DNA of 36,209 nucleotides from Flavobacteriales bacterium (GCA_002706365.1 PALM01000031.1:1-36209), one strand, 5' to 3'. Positions 7,768-14,744 are shown, numbered from the stretch's first letter. Program-made: numbers and translations. The notes: generated by a model not told the origin, from the sequence alone.

Positions 7768-8415
7768 TTATTTAATTGTAAACCTGATAGACTCTAAAGT
7801 CCTTTCGCCTTCAGGAGCATTTATTATTATAGGAGAAAAGTCAATTAAATCTCCAACTCTAATTAGTTCCTTGAATTCATTAGAATAAGTAGCATTTTTC
7901 ATCTGCTCTGAATAGATAAACTTATTATTTCTAATGACTGTTATATGGATTGATCTTACTAATATTCGAACATCATATTCAAAATATGATAATCTCAAAA
8001 TAAAACCGAGTGATTCTTTTATATCATTCAAATTGACAAATCCATTTTCTATTGGAACTTCCCATACTGGATCAGGTATCAGGTCTAGTCTTGATGTGAT
8101 ATCGAATTTTCTATGACCAACTTCAATGAAGCTTGAAGTAAGCTGGTTTCTGGGCTTCACATAATATACACAGGAGTCTTTGCTGTAATTAATTTCAATG
8201 TTCGAAGATGCATTCAATCTAACACCACAAAGAGTATCATCCCCTTCAATCAGAATTACCGGATTATCTATTCCAATAAAATATTGGGGGAGTTTTGTGT
8301 TTACTAATTCAATCTGACAAAATGAATTTAGACCATAGGAGTTTAGACTTAAAAGCAATAGAACTCTAACTCCAAATTTGAACTTTGTGTATAATGGGAA
8401 GACAATAGATAACAT
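7768..8415 (-). CDS. GldM C-terminal-domain-like secreted protein
   Basis: The 215-residue protein has a hydrophobic N-terminus (about residues 15-34, ending SFCQ) that looks like a signal peptide. The rest resembles the periplasmic C-terminal domains of GldM/PorM, the type IX secretion and gliding motor subunit. Matching features are a YFIGIDNPV start strand (about 46-54), a PDPVWEV turn with conserved Pro residues, a long F-x-F-D-like strand (SYFEYDVRILV), a hydrophobic GDLIDFSPIIINAPEG loop and a terminal ESIRFTIK strand. The transmembrane helix and N-terminal GldM domains are absent, so it is not GldM itself (normally over 500 residues). It directly precedes the YiiX-like gene with zero spacing. 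Confidence 0.7.
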   Translation of the reverse strand: MLSIVFPLYTKFKFGVRVLLLLSLNSYGLNSFCQIELVNTKLPQYFIGIDNPVILIEGDDTLCGVRLNASSNIEINYSKDSCVYYVKPRNQLTSSFIEVGHRKFDITSRLDLIPDPVWEVPIENGFVNLNDIKESLGFILRLSYFEYDVRILVRSIHITVIRNNKFIYSEQMKNATYSNEFKELIRVGDLIDFSPIIINAPEGERTLESIRFTIK

Positions 8416-8433
8416 TCTCTATTCAAATAACTG

Positions 8434-9069
8434 TTAATTCATCTTCAATATTTTGTTGATTGCTGCACTCACCTCATCCGCCCTATCAACGATCATAAAA
8501 TGTCCACCACCTTCAACTTTAAATGTGCTATCATCTTTTGGTAAGGGGATTAGTTTGTCGTTGGTGCCGTGAATTTTATAGCAGTTTTTATGTCTACTCT
8601 TATTCTGCCATTTTAAAAGTTGATTCAGCGCCCATTTTAGAAAGATTGGATCGGTATCTTGTATTATTTGATCCAATAATGCGGTATTTTCTGCTCCAAA
8701 TAGAAACTGAGCAATTGCTTTTGGGGGCTTAATGATCTTTGAAGGGACTACCTTCAGCAGATTGCTATTGCCAAGCTTCCGATACAAATACCTCAGATCA
8801 TTTTTTGTCTCTACAGAAGAAATGAGAATGGTGATCTTCGGATCGAGAATCTTTGAAAGTTCAACCGCTATCAATCCACCAAAACTAACTCCCAAAAAGC
8901 CATAGTCGCTACTCTGATCTATGGATTCGGAAAGCCGCTTTGCATACTCTTCAATTGATTCATCTTTTAATGGCTGGATCCATTCTACAGCGATAAGTTC
9001 CGCATCTAAATTAAGATACTTGAACACCCTTTTATCAGCCCCTAAGCCACTAAATCCGTAAAGCATCAT
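8434..9069 (-). CDS. Small alpha/beta hydrolase
   Basis: The 211-residue protein shows the alpha/beta hydrolase fold marks: an N-terminal oxyanion region MLYGFSGLGADKR, the nucleophile elbow GVSFGG with Ser62, an acidic residue in HGTNDKLIP, and a C-terminal catalytic His in GGGHFMIVD. No lid or signal peptide is evident, so it is probably cytoplasmic. Substrate cannot be assigned; such proteins include carboxylesterases and thioesterases. The gene ends 18 bp before the GldM_C-like gene, so it probably belongs to the same transcript. Confidence 0.8.
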   Translation of the reverse strand: MMLYGFSGLGADKRVFKYLNLDAELIAVEWIQPLKDESIEEYAKRLSESIDQSSDYGFLGVSFGGLIAVELSKILDPKITILISSVETKNDLRYLYRKLGNSNLLKVVPSKIIKPPKAIAQFLFGAENTALLDQIIQDTDPIFLKWALNQLLKWQNKSRHKNCYKIHGTNDKLIPLPKDDSTFKVEGGGHFMIVDRADEVSAAINKILKMN

Positions 9070-9139
9070 TAGGTTTTAGTTAAATTAGAACAACTGCTAG
9101 AGCTAAGAAGAAGTAAGCGATCCTTGAATTTCAAAATAG

Positions 9140-9568
9140 CTAGTCGTCTTTCTTATTGTTTAGCTTTTCTTCAAGTTCGCCTTGTTGTTCTAATATCTTC
9201 TGTTGTTCAACCCCCTTACTATATGTGCGGATACCATAAGCTATTATTCCAGAGGGAATAATCAAGACACCTATGCTGTTCACATTAAATAAGGTAAGTA
9301 GCAAGATAACAATACCAATTATGGAAATTATGGCTCCGTTTTGCTTATTACTCGCGGGATCTATTGAATCACTGGCATCTTGGTGACCTGCACTATCTAG
9401 GCTTTGATGAAGTTTTCTTGCCTTTTCAGCTTCATCTAGTACAAAGCTTTCACATTCCCCCTCAAATTCTGCATATTCATTTGTTAAGTCGCATAGAAGT
9501 CCCTTTTGCATATCCAACTTTCGATGCTCACAAATTGTACAAAACTGAAGTCGTTCTTTTCTTGTCAT
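9140..9568 (-). CDS. Small cysteine-motif membrane protein, unknown function
   Basis: The 142-residue protein starts with a compact Cys-rich module: FCTIC (Cys10, Cys13), then Cys26 in GLLCDLTNE and Cys39 in EGECESF. I recall the pattern FCxxC...GxxCxLT...C as widespread in Bacteroidetes, probably a small metal-binding knuckle. A Glu/Ala/Asp-rich linker (45-72) leads to two hydrophobic helices at about 77-93 and 97-113 and a charged C-terminal tail with a short coiled-coil-like KILEQQGELEEKL. Function unknown. Spacing to neighbours is 33 bp upstream and about 70 bp downstream. Confidence 0.68.
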   Translation of the reverse strand: MTRKERLQFCTICEHRKLDMQKGLLCDLTNEYAEFEGECESFVLDEAEKARKLHQSLDSAGHQDASDSIDPASNKQNGAIISIIGIVILLLTLFNVNSIGVLIIPSGIIAYGIRTYSKGVEQQKILEQQGELEEKLNNKKDD

Positions 9569-9601
9569 TTTAATTGATCTCTTTTTTAAGCCAACTGCAA
9601 A

Positions 9602-10378
9602 TTATGGTTCAGTGTTGGGGCGTGTTTTTCCTCCTTTATAATCAAGCTTATGCAGCTTTTCATATGTCCAATTCAATTCATTGAGTTTCCATTCATCCAG
9701 ATTTCGTGGATTCATTAGCAATTCTTCAAATACAGGCTTTAGGTTGGCCAATTGATAATCGTTATTTAACCAATCATGTGTGACTTCTGAAATCCTCTTA
9801 TCAGCAAATCCACTAGAGAGGATATTATTATCCATTCCTTTAAAGCCATTACAAACTAAGTCACTTAAGTGCAGTATGCTTGATTCAGTCTTAATGCTGC
9901 TCCAGCTCTGAAGTAGCTTAATAATGTCAACCTTCGCTTTGTATAGCATTATGATAATTGAGTCAATCTTCTCCAATTCAGGGAGAGGGTAAACTGAAAG
10001 TATATGAAGAAATAGCTTTTCTGCATATTCTTGGATTAGATCGAGCTCTTCAACTGTCCATTCATCTATTGAGTAATACTCAAAACGACTAAGAGTTAGT
10101 TCCGCAGAATGATGCAGGAACTTCAATTCAGCTGTTAACTCAAGAAAACGTGGTAGAAAGTGTTTGAATTCTTCAATGCTTGGGTGTGTCGTCTTTGCTG
10201 CATTGTTATATTCATATAGCAATTCAAATGGTATCTGATTTACGGGTAAGCTTACAAGCTCTGATTCTTGACTCTTAGTCAGACAACAGTCAGTGCAAAC
10301 GTCAAGTGGTGATTTAACTTTATACTTCTTGAATAGTTGGTAAGACCTAGCTATTATATCTTTTAGTTCGTCTGTCAT
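9602..10378 (-). CDS. Hypothetical helical protein with CTDCC motif
   Basis: The 258-residue protein looks soluble and mostly helical, with no signal peptide. Near the N-terminus it has DVCTDCCLT (Cys28, Cys31, Cys32), followed by ELLYEYNNAA and FKHFLPRFLELTAE. From memory, a C-x2-C motif followed by an LPRxLEL helix marks a widespread uncharacterised family that often lies near polymorphic toxins as possible immunity proteins. I cannot confirm that here and no toxin is visible. Its start follows a copy of the accessory-block gap repeat (10395-10443). Confidence 0.6.
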   Translation of the reverse strand: MTDELKDIIARSYQLFKKYKVKSPLDVCTDCCLTKSQESELVSLPVNQIPFELLYEYNNAAKTTHPSIEEFKHFLPRFLELTAELKFLHHSAELTLSRFEYYSIDEWTVEELDLIQEYAEKLFLHILSVYPLPELEKIDSIIIMLYKAKVDIIKLLQSWSSIKTESSILHLSDLVCNGFKGMDNNILSSGFADKRISEVTHDWLNNDYQLANLKPVFEELLMNPRNLDEWKLNELNWTYEKLHKLDYKGGKTRPNTEP

Positions 10379-10394
10379 TTAAAATTGCACTCAA

Positions 10395-10443
10395 CTTAGG
10401 GTTAAAGTAATAAAATTGAGGATAAGAAAGATAGAGAACCCTA
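10395..10443 (-). repeat. Gap repeat copy E (most diverged) with inverted-repeat arms
   Basis: In gene direction the core reads TCCTCAATTTTATTACTTTA and aligns with copies A-D. Arms TAGGGTT (10397-10403) and AACCCTA (10437-10443) form a perfect 7 bp stem around the core. It lies between the 85-residue gene and the CTDCC-motif gene. Confidence 0.5.
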
Positions 10444-10463
10444 GCTCATTAGAGGATATAATC

Positions 10464-10721
10464 TCATTTTAGTATAGCAAACATCTTATCAACTATTCTC
10501 TCACACATCCGTCCATATTGATTTGGTTCATAATCTGCATTGAAACCTCGATAAAGTAATTGGTCTTTGATGAATTCATCAAAAACTAATGCGCACTCTT
10601 CATCCTTGAAAAAGAGCAAAACTTCATGATCATTTTTCCAATTAGCTTGAAAAAATTGATGCTCATCCTCTAAATATCGATTTAAAAGATCGAAGTCTGA
10701 TTTTTGAAGACTAATTTGCAT
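10464..10721 (-). CDS. Small hypothetical protein
   Basis: An 85-residue soluble protein of no family I recognise. It is acidic and aromatic-rich (DEHQFFQANW, LLFFKDEECALVFDEFI) with no membrane segment or signal peptide. The size and composition would fit a small immunity or antitoxin-type protein, but nothing proves that. It lies 40 bp after the small membrane protein gene and before gap repeat E. Confidence 0.55.
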   Translation of the reverse strand: MQISLQKSDFDLLNRYLEDEHQFFQANWKNDHEVLLFFKDEECALVFDEFIKDQLLYRGFNADYEPNQYGRMCERIVDKMFAILK

Positions 10722-10761
10722 TGTAAATGCTTATTTGGACCAAAGTAGTATACCCCCTTTT

Positions 10762-11055
10762 CTAAATAAAACATTGCCAAATTTCAAGAAAGGTTACTAG
10801 AATAGAGATTATGCAAATTAGGACTGATACAATTATTCTATTCGTCTTTTCTTTTTTAATAGCTGCAGCTAAACTAGCCAAAAGACCTAACGCTCCTATT
10901 AGGCCGTAATTGTAACGATCCAATCTCGTGAGGCCAAATAATGCTCTTGTTTTGCCACTTGCCAATTCATAATCTAAGGCCATCTCATAATTGATCTTGA
11001 TCGCAATCAATAGACAGAAGAGTCCTAAGACAAAAGCAATTGAACTAAATTTCAT
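10762..11055 (-). CDS. Small three-helix membrane protein, unknown function
   Basis: A 97-residue protein starting MKFSSIAFVLGLF, with three hydrophobic helices at about residues 4-22, 45-62 and 70-93. The frame is open upstream to 11154, but that would overlap most of the end of the preceding gene. Starting at the ATG at 11055 leaves an 11 bp overlap with that gene, typical of translational coupling. Function unknown; it is probably paired with the 120-residue protein encoded just upstream. Confidence 0.55.
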   Translation of the reverse strand: MKFSSIAFVLGLFCLLIAIKINYEMALDYELASGKTRALFGLTRLDRYNYGLIGALGLLASLAAAIKKEKTNRIIVSVLICIISILVTFLEIWQCFI

Positions 11056-11407
11056 TTTGATCAAGTATGCTTGAAACTTCTTTAAGAATGAAATCAGCGC
11101 AGGCTTCAGCAGAGCTATTAAATTCTTTCTTAACGCTTTTAGATCCGTTTTCATAGAAACCTACTATGGGTTTACTACTAAGCTGTAAATAGTACCCTCT
11201 GGAAACTCTCTTATCAAGCGACCAGTTTTGCCAAGCCTCAATTAGGTCAGGGTTTGCATTTAGATATTCTTCTATCTGCTCCGCATTAATAGTTTGGTGG
11301 ACTTCTTGAAAACCTGATTCTTGCGCCAATTCAAGAGAAGACTTCTCCCCATTTCTGAAGTCTATAGGGATATTACATATACGTTTTATGAAATCATTCT
11401 TTAGCAT
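11045..11407 (-). CDS. Hypothetical protein, immunity-like in appearance
   Basis: A 120-residue soluble protein. It contains a helical segment (INAEQIEEYLNANPDLIEAW), then NWSLDKRVSRGYYLQ, then KKEFNSSAEACADFILKEV at the C-terminus. This layout recalls small single-domain proteins often found beside bacterial toxins, but I cannot name the family. The ATG at 11407 is preferred over the in-frame TTG at 11428, because the latter lies inside gap repeat D. The gene overlaps the following small membrane protein by 11 bp, so the two form a two-gene unit. Confidence 0.55.
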   Translation of the reverse strand: MLKNDFIKRICNIPIDFRNGEKSSLELAQESGFQEVHQTINAEQIEEYLNANPDLIEAWQNWSLDKRVSRGYYLQLSSKPIVGFYENGSKSVKKEFNSSAEACADFILKEVSSILDQNEI

Positions 11408-11425
11408 ACTATTGTCGCAAATGCA

Positions 11426-11474
11426 CAACTAAGCTCTAAAGTAATGAATTGGGGATTGGTTGGAGTTAGTGTTG
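11426..11474 (-). repeat. Gap repeat copy D with imperfect inverted-repeat arms
   Basis: The core in gene direction is CCAATCCCCAATTCATTACT followed by TTAGAGC. On the plus strand the arms CAACTAAGCTC (11426-11436) and GAGTTAGTGTTG (11463-11474) can form 10 base pairs with small bulges, an arrangement like the folded ends of integron attC sites. Confidence 0.55.
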
Positions 11475-11506
11475 GCAGCTTGATTCTTACATAATTTTTC
11501 CAAGTT

Positions 11507-12556
11507 CTATTGCTTGATGGCGAAGCCATACACTCGACCTAAATCATATCCTCCAATATGGATCTCTCTTGTTTTTTTAGTAATTATACTAACGGCAAAC
11601 ATTCTAGATTCATAGTCATCAAATTTACCTACCGCACAGAAAAACATTTCCTTGGTTGGTGGATAAAAGAAAGTTTTTAGACTACTGCTACTCAAATCTA
11701 TATTAGGATACTTAGCCAGGATAAAGGGAAAGAAATCCGTATCTATGAATCTAAAGGATTCTGTAACTGGATTGATTTCATACAATCCTTCATCTCTTAG
11801 ATAATATAAAAGGCCATTTGCTTTATCGTATTTCAAGCCAGTCCAATTCATTGTACTTCTAAATGGAGGCAAATATGGACTAACAGCAGGACCACTTGTA
11901 ATTACTTTCCTTAATGCATATGTGTTTGCATCAACCACTGCAATTCTAATTTGATGTTTCCCTAGAGCTTCAGCAGCAATGAATGCATCTATACTTTCGA
12001 TATAAATGAAATCTGAAATAGGAAAACCCAAAGCTAAAGGAGCAGATTCATAGGTAATTCCAGAATCTAGATTTAATTCTTGAAAAATGACTTCGTAAGT
12101 CTGGCCAGGTTTTATCGGAATTAATTTGTTGTGTTTGGTATTAAGAATTACATCACTATAATTGCTTCTTGGATCTTGATCGATATACACTTTTTCTCTA
12201 ACTCCACTAGCCGGATTATAGCTCTCGTAAGAAGTTCCATCGTCATTGAAATAATAGTAATGTGTGTAACCAAAAAAAGTAGAGTCAGACTCATTATAGG
12301 CAATGCTGTAGATCTCTCTAGTAAGATTGTTATTACTCACTTTCAAGAAAGTCCCACTGGTGTCGCTTAAGTTTAAGCTCATCAAATTGTATTCCTTAAA
12401 AAAATATATTGCCGTATCCTTTACTCCTTGATTTGAGGTCACATTTGAGTCAGAAGGTGAAGGATTAGCTGGTGAATCAACTTCTTCTGAACATCCTATT
12501 AAAATGAGTAGAATAAATGTCAGAAGAAAATGCTTGGGTATAATCGAGTTTATCAT
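11507..12556 (-). CDS. Predicted lipoprotein, beta-rich, unknown function
   Basis: A 349-residue protein with a lipoprotein signal (hydrophobic FLLTFILLILI, then GCSEE with the lipidated Cys at about 22) and a Ser/Pro/Asn-rich linker to about residue 45. The remainder alternates short hydrophobic strands with turns and has several LYxxRDEGLYEINP-like and SYNPASGVRE-like stretches, suggesting a beta-propeller. I do not recognise the family. It is an accessory gene between gap repeats C and D. Confidence 0.65.
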   Translation of the reverse strand: MINSIIPKHFLLTFILLILIGCSEEVDSPANPSPSDSNVTSNQGVKDTAIYFFKEYNLMSLNLSDTSGTFLKVSNNNLTREIYSIAYNESDSTFFGYTHYYYFNDDGTSYESYNPASGVREKVYIDQDPRSNYSDVILNTKHNKLIPIKPGQTYEVIFQELNLDSGITYESAPLALGFPISDFIYIESIDAFIAAEALGKHQIRIAVVDANTYALRKVITSGPAVSPYLPPFRSTMNWTGLKYDKANGLLYYLRDEGLYEINPVTESFRFIDTDFFPFILAKYPNIDLSSSSLKTFFYPPTKEMFFCAVGKFDDYESRMFAVSIITKKTREIHIGGYDLGRVYGFAIKQ

Positions 12557-12640
12557 TTCTTAAAAGTATCGAATCTTAGCTGCAAAGATGACTCATCATT
12601 AAATGTGAAGAGAAGATTTTTTTGTAAAAACTAGAACTGG

Positions 12641-12672
12641 TTAGCCTCTAAAATAATCAATTGGGAGCTTGG
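12641..12672 (-). repeat. Gap repeat copy C
   Basis: In gene direction it reads CCAAGCTCCCAATTGATTAT then TTTAGAGGCTAA, nearly identical to copies A and B. It lies 84 bp before the ATG of the 349-residue lipoprotein gene and 25 bp after the stop of the gene before it, so it tracks the preceding stop more closely than the next start. Confidence 0.65.
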
Positions 12673-12697
12673 CAGTGTATGGTGAGAATTAGAAGGG

Positions 12698-13078
12698 CTA
12701 TCTTATTTTCATTTTAAGACCAGTATTGAATAAACCTGTGATTCTCTTCGGCAACATTGCTTGTAGGGTTTCTGGATCATTGATGATTGTTGTATCACCT
12801 TTGTCTATATATTTTACTTCCTTAAATGATTCGTGCAATTGAGCTAGCCTTTGGGGAGGATGTCCACCGAATCCATAAATGAATGTGATTTTTGGGTTTT
12901 CTTTAGTTAAATGAATTGCAGACATGTCAAATGATTGGTGTAAAGCACCAGTAGGAAAAGAATCAAGATTTACAATTACATCATAGTCTGATTTATTGAC
13001 GATCACTAAACGACCAGGCATATCGCAGCCTGTTAGACAAATACACAATATGATTAGTGAACTTAGTTGCTTCATCAT
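12698..13078 (-). CDS. Small predicted lipoprotein, unknown function
   Basis: A 126-residue protein with a lipoprotein signal (LSSLIILCICLTGCD, lipidated Cys at about 18) and a beta-strand-rich body starting RLVIVNKSDYDVIVNLD. That opening recalls small immunoglobulin-like or carboxypeptidase-regulatory-like folds, but no family is recognised. Two start ATGs are adjacent (13078 and 13075). It lies between gap repeats B and C. Confidence 0.6.
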   Translation of the reverse strand: MMKQLSSLIILCICLTGCDMPGRLVIVNKSDYDVIVNLDSFPTGALHQSFDMSAIHLTKENPKITFIYGFGGHPPQRLAQLHESFKEVKYIDKGDTTIINDPETLQAMLPKRITGLFNTGLKMKIR

Positions 13079-13084
13079 TTAATT

Positions 13085-13155
13085 GCCCCTACTTAGCCTC
13101 TAAAATAATCAATTGGGGATTGGTTTTCGGCAATTGGGTTTGGCCAGGGTTGGGC
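13085..13155 (-). repeat. Gap repeat copy B filling the whole gap between two genes
   Basis: In gene direction the gap starts directly after the TAA of the RhuM-Fic gene with GCCCAAC, which fits the integron R'' consensus RYYYAAC, and carries the core CCAATCCCCAATTGATTATT then TTAGAGGCTAAG. Outer arms GCCC (13085-13088) and GGGC (13152-13155) and inner arms GCC (13096-13098) and GGC (13142-13144) pair. The 71 bp length is in the attC range. The opposite end has GTAGGGGC rather than GTTRRRY. Confidence 0.6.
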
Positions 13156-14181
13156 TTAATTTTTTATCAAGTTAATTATTAGTTTCTGCATAGTTTCTCT
13201 TTGTTCAGGTAGACTCTGAGCAACTGCAAGAGCTAATGTGACCAAAGTATTTTCATTTATTTTTCTCACTCCATTTTTATTCAGGTGATGCCCGTTTTGT
13301 TCAAGAAACCATACAAACATAAATGAACCAATTCGTTTGTTGCCATCACTAAATGGATGACCTTTAATGATTGAGTATAGTAGTTGTGCTGCCTGTTCTT
13401 CTATTGTTGGATACGCAAGCTCTCCAAAAACTGTCTGGGAGATACTTCCTAAAATACCTCGGAATGAATCATCTTTCTCCTTTCCAAATAAATCGCTGGC
13501 CTCTCCCTTATCAACTAAATCAGATTTGAGCTGCTGGATTGCTTTTTTGACGTCATTGTATTTAATTACATAGATAAAGTCTTTGTTCAGATTTTCCGAT
13601 GACAGTTCGTCTTTGTCATATTTATCTAATAACTCGAAGGACTTTGAATAGTTTGAGATAATTGATAATAATCCATCAGTCAAGGTTTTCTGAGTTTGAA
13701 ATAACTCTTCATTAAGTTGGCTGATTTCTTGTTGTAATACTTCTACTTTCTGCTGTTCTGTTAGAAGTAGTTTTTGATTTATCGAGTATCCTTTGAGTAA
13801 GTATTCTTTTAGTCTTTCAGTTGCCCACTGTCTGAATTCAGTGGCTAGAGGTGATTTAACTCTATATCCAACCGATATTATCACATCAAGATTATAATGA
13901 AGAATTTCTCTTTCTATTTCTCTATCCCCTTCTTTTCGAACTTGTGCAATTTTTGCACTAGTTGCTTCTTGATCAAGTTCACCCTCTTTGAACGCATTCT
14001 TGATATGCCTATTAACAACGGTTCTATCTCTTCCAAAAATTTCAGCTATTTGAAGTTCAGTAGCCCAAATTGTGTCTGCACCTTTGTCAAGAATTACTTG
14101 ATATTCAGTAACTCCTTGAGCAGGTTTAAATGCTACAAGAGCTTTGCTATCATCATTAGCAATAGTAATTTCTTTACTCAT
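13156..14181 (-). CDS. RhuM-family N-terminus fused to Fic/Doc domain
   Basis: The 341-residue cytoplasmic protein has an N-terminal RhuM-type region (about residues 30-135), with TIWATELQIAEIFGRDRTVVN resembling a DNA-binding helix pair and HYNLDVIISVGYRVKS as the family hallmark. A coiled-coil-like linker (140-170) follows, then a Fic/Doc domain (about 200-341) with HPFSDGNKRIG at 275-285. Fic proteins transfer AMP or other phosphate-containing groups to target proteins. The motif keeps His275, Asp279, Asn281 and Arg283 but reads GNKRIG, not GNGRxxR, so the activity is uncertain. No separate antitoxin gene is next to it. Such fusions are known in databases as RhuM/Fic/DOC proteins. Confidence 0.86.
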   Translation of the reverse strand: MSKEITIANDDSKALVAFKPAQGVTEYQVILDKGADTIWATELQIAEIFGRDRTVVNRHIKNAFKEGELDQEATSAKIAQVRKEGDREIEREILHYNLDVIISVGYRVKSPLATEFRQWATERLKEYLLKGYSINQKLLLTEQQKVEVLQQEISQLNEELFQTQKTLTDGLLSIISNYSKSFELLDKYDKDELSSENLNKDFIYVIKYNDVKKAIQQLKSDLVDKGEASDLFGKEKDDSFRGILGSISQTVFGELAYPTIEEQAAQLLYSIIKGHPFSDGNKRIGSFMFVWFLEQNGHHLNKNGVRKINENTLVTLALAVAQSLPEQRETMQKLIINLIKN

Positions 14182-14206
14182 TTCGTTTTCTTCAAATTAA
14201 TCCTAA

Positions 14207-14238
14207 CTAGCCTCTAAAATAATGAATTGGGAGCTTGG
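14207..14238 (-). repeat. Gap repeat copy A
   Basis: In gene direction it reads CCAAGCTCCCAATTCATTAT then TTTAGAGGCTAG, upstream of the RhuM-Fic gene. It is the rightmost copy found and marks the right limit of the accessory array as seen. Confidence 0.65.
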
Positions 14239-14315
14239 AGCAGGGTGAAAATTTCTGATCTCTGATTTCAGATTTCTGATTTGGAATGATTGCATCGCGT
14301 GATGCCTATTAAAAA

Positions 14316-14374
14316 GGATTCCAAAACTTCTATTTGTCTTCTCGCTTTGCTCGAATCCAGAAGTTTTGGCATCC
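14316..14374. repeat. 16 bp inverted repeat, one mismatch
   Basis: Arms GGATTCCAAAACTTCT (14316-14331) and AGAAGTTTTGGCATCC (14359-14374) are complementary apart from one position and enclose 27 bp. This could be the footprint of a small non-autonomous element or a long structured transcript end. Confidence 0.6.
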
Positions 14375-14572
14375 CACTGAAGAAGACCTTGCAAGCAAAA
14401 GCCATTTCTGATTTCAGATTTCAGATTTGCTAAGGATTCCCTCCTTTCAGTCGGGCATCCCGAAATGGTAGCCTTGCAAGCAAAAGCTACCAGAGCGCCT
14501 TGCGCTCTGTTCTTTTTTTATGCCTTCACTGCGCGCTGAAGCGAGCTTCGCGCTTGTTCTGGCATAAAAAAA

Positions 14573-14593
14573 GCCAACAGCTGTGCTGTTGGC
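14573..14593 (-). terminator. Rho-independent terminator of tRNA-Ser
   Basis: A perfect 9 bp stem (GCCAACAGC at 14573-14581 with GCTGTTGGC at 14585-14593, loop TGT) is followed on the minus strand by a run of seven T. It lies 10 bp beyond the 3' end of the tRNA. Confidence 0.88.
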
Positions 14594-14602
14594 TTTTGCT
14601 TG

Positions 14603-14687
14603 CGGAGAGGAAGGGATTCGAACCCCCGATACATTGCTGTATACACGCTTTCCAAGCGTGCGCCTTAAGCCACTCGGCCACCTCTCC
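14603..14687 (-). tRNA. tRNA-Ser (anticodon GGA)
   Basis: The minus strand gives an 85 nt class II tRNA: acceptor GGAGAGG (complement of 14681-14687) pairing with CCTCTCC (14604-14610), discriminator G at 14603, D-arm GCCGAGTGGCTTAAGGC, anticodon stem ACGCT/AGCGT with loop TTGGAAA giving anticodon GGA, a long variable arm, and GGTTCGAATCC in the T-arm. CCA is not encoded. It marks the edge of the accessory block, a common integration site, but no duplicated tRNA 3' end was found at the other side of the block. Confidence 0.96.
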
Positions 14688-14744
14688 AGGATTGCCCTCT
14701 CTGACTTTGAGGGCGCCAAAAATACGATTTTTTTGAGCTTGAAT

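Larger units (their letters stand above)
14239..14602. other. Repeat-rich spacer between accessory block and tRNA-Ser
   Basis: No gene is seen. It holds two low-complexity runs of TTTCTGATTTCAGATTT type (about 14250-14283 and 14404-14430), a 16 bp imperfect inverted repeat (14316-14374), two copies of CCTTGCAAGCAAAAGC (14387-14403, 14472-14488), small hairpins (CAGAGCGC/GCGCTCTG at about 14490-14508) and the tRNA terminator. Confidence 0.6.

Noticed and set aside
9070-9139. A sixth copy of the gap repeat (ACAACTGCTAGAGCTAAG)
   Set aside because: Only short fragments match; the conserved CCCAATT core is missing.
10383-14245. The gap repeats as a CRISPR array
   Set aside because: Copies are 0.45-1.1 kb apart with full genes between them, not short spacers of uniform length.
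10383-14245. The gap repeats as shared promoters
   Set aside because: The only -7-like string (TATTTTAG, one mismatch) has no TTG at the right distance, and the repeat lies 18-95 bp from the start codons. Not excluded, but weaker than the cassette or dispersed-repeat reading.
14603-14687. tRNA-Ser as an attachment site with a matching direct repeat across the accessory block
   Set aside because: I searched by eye for a second copy of the GGTTCGAATCCCTTCCTCTCC end between 4 and 14 kb and found none, and no integrase gene is present.
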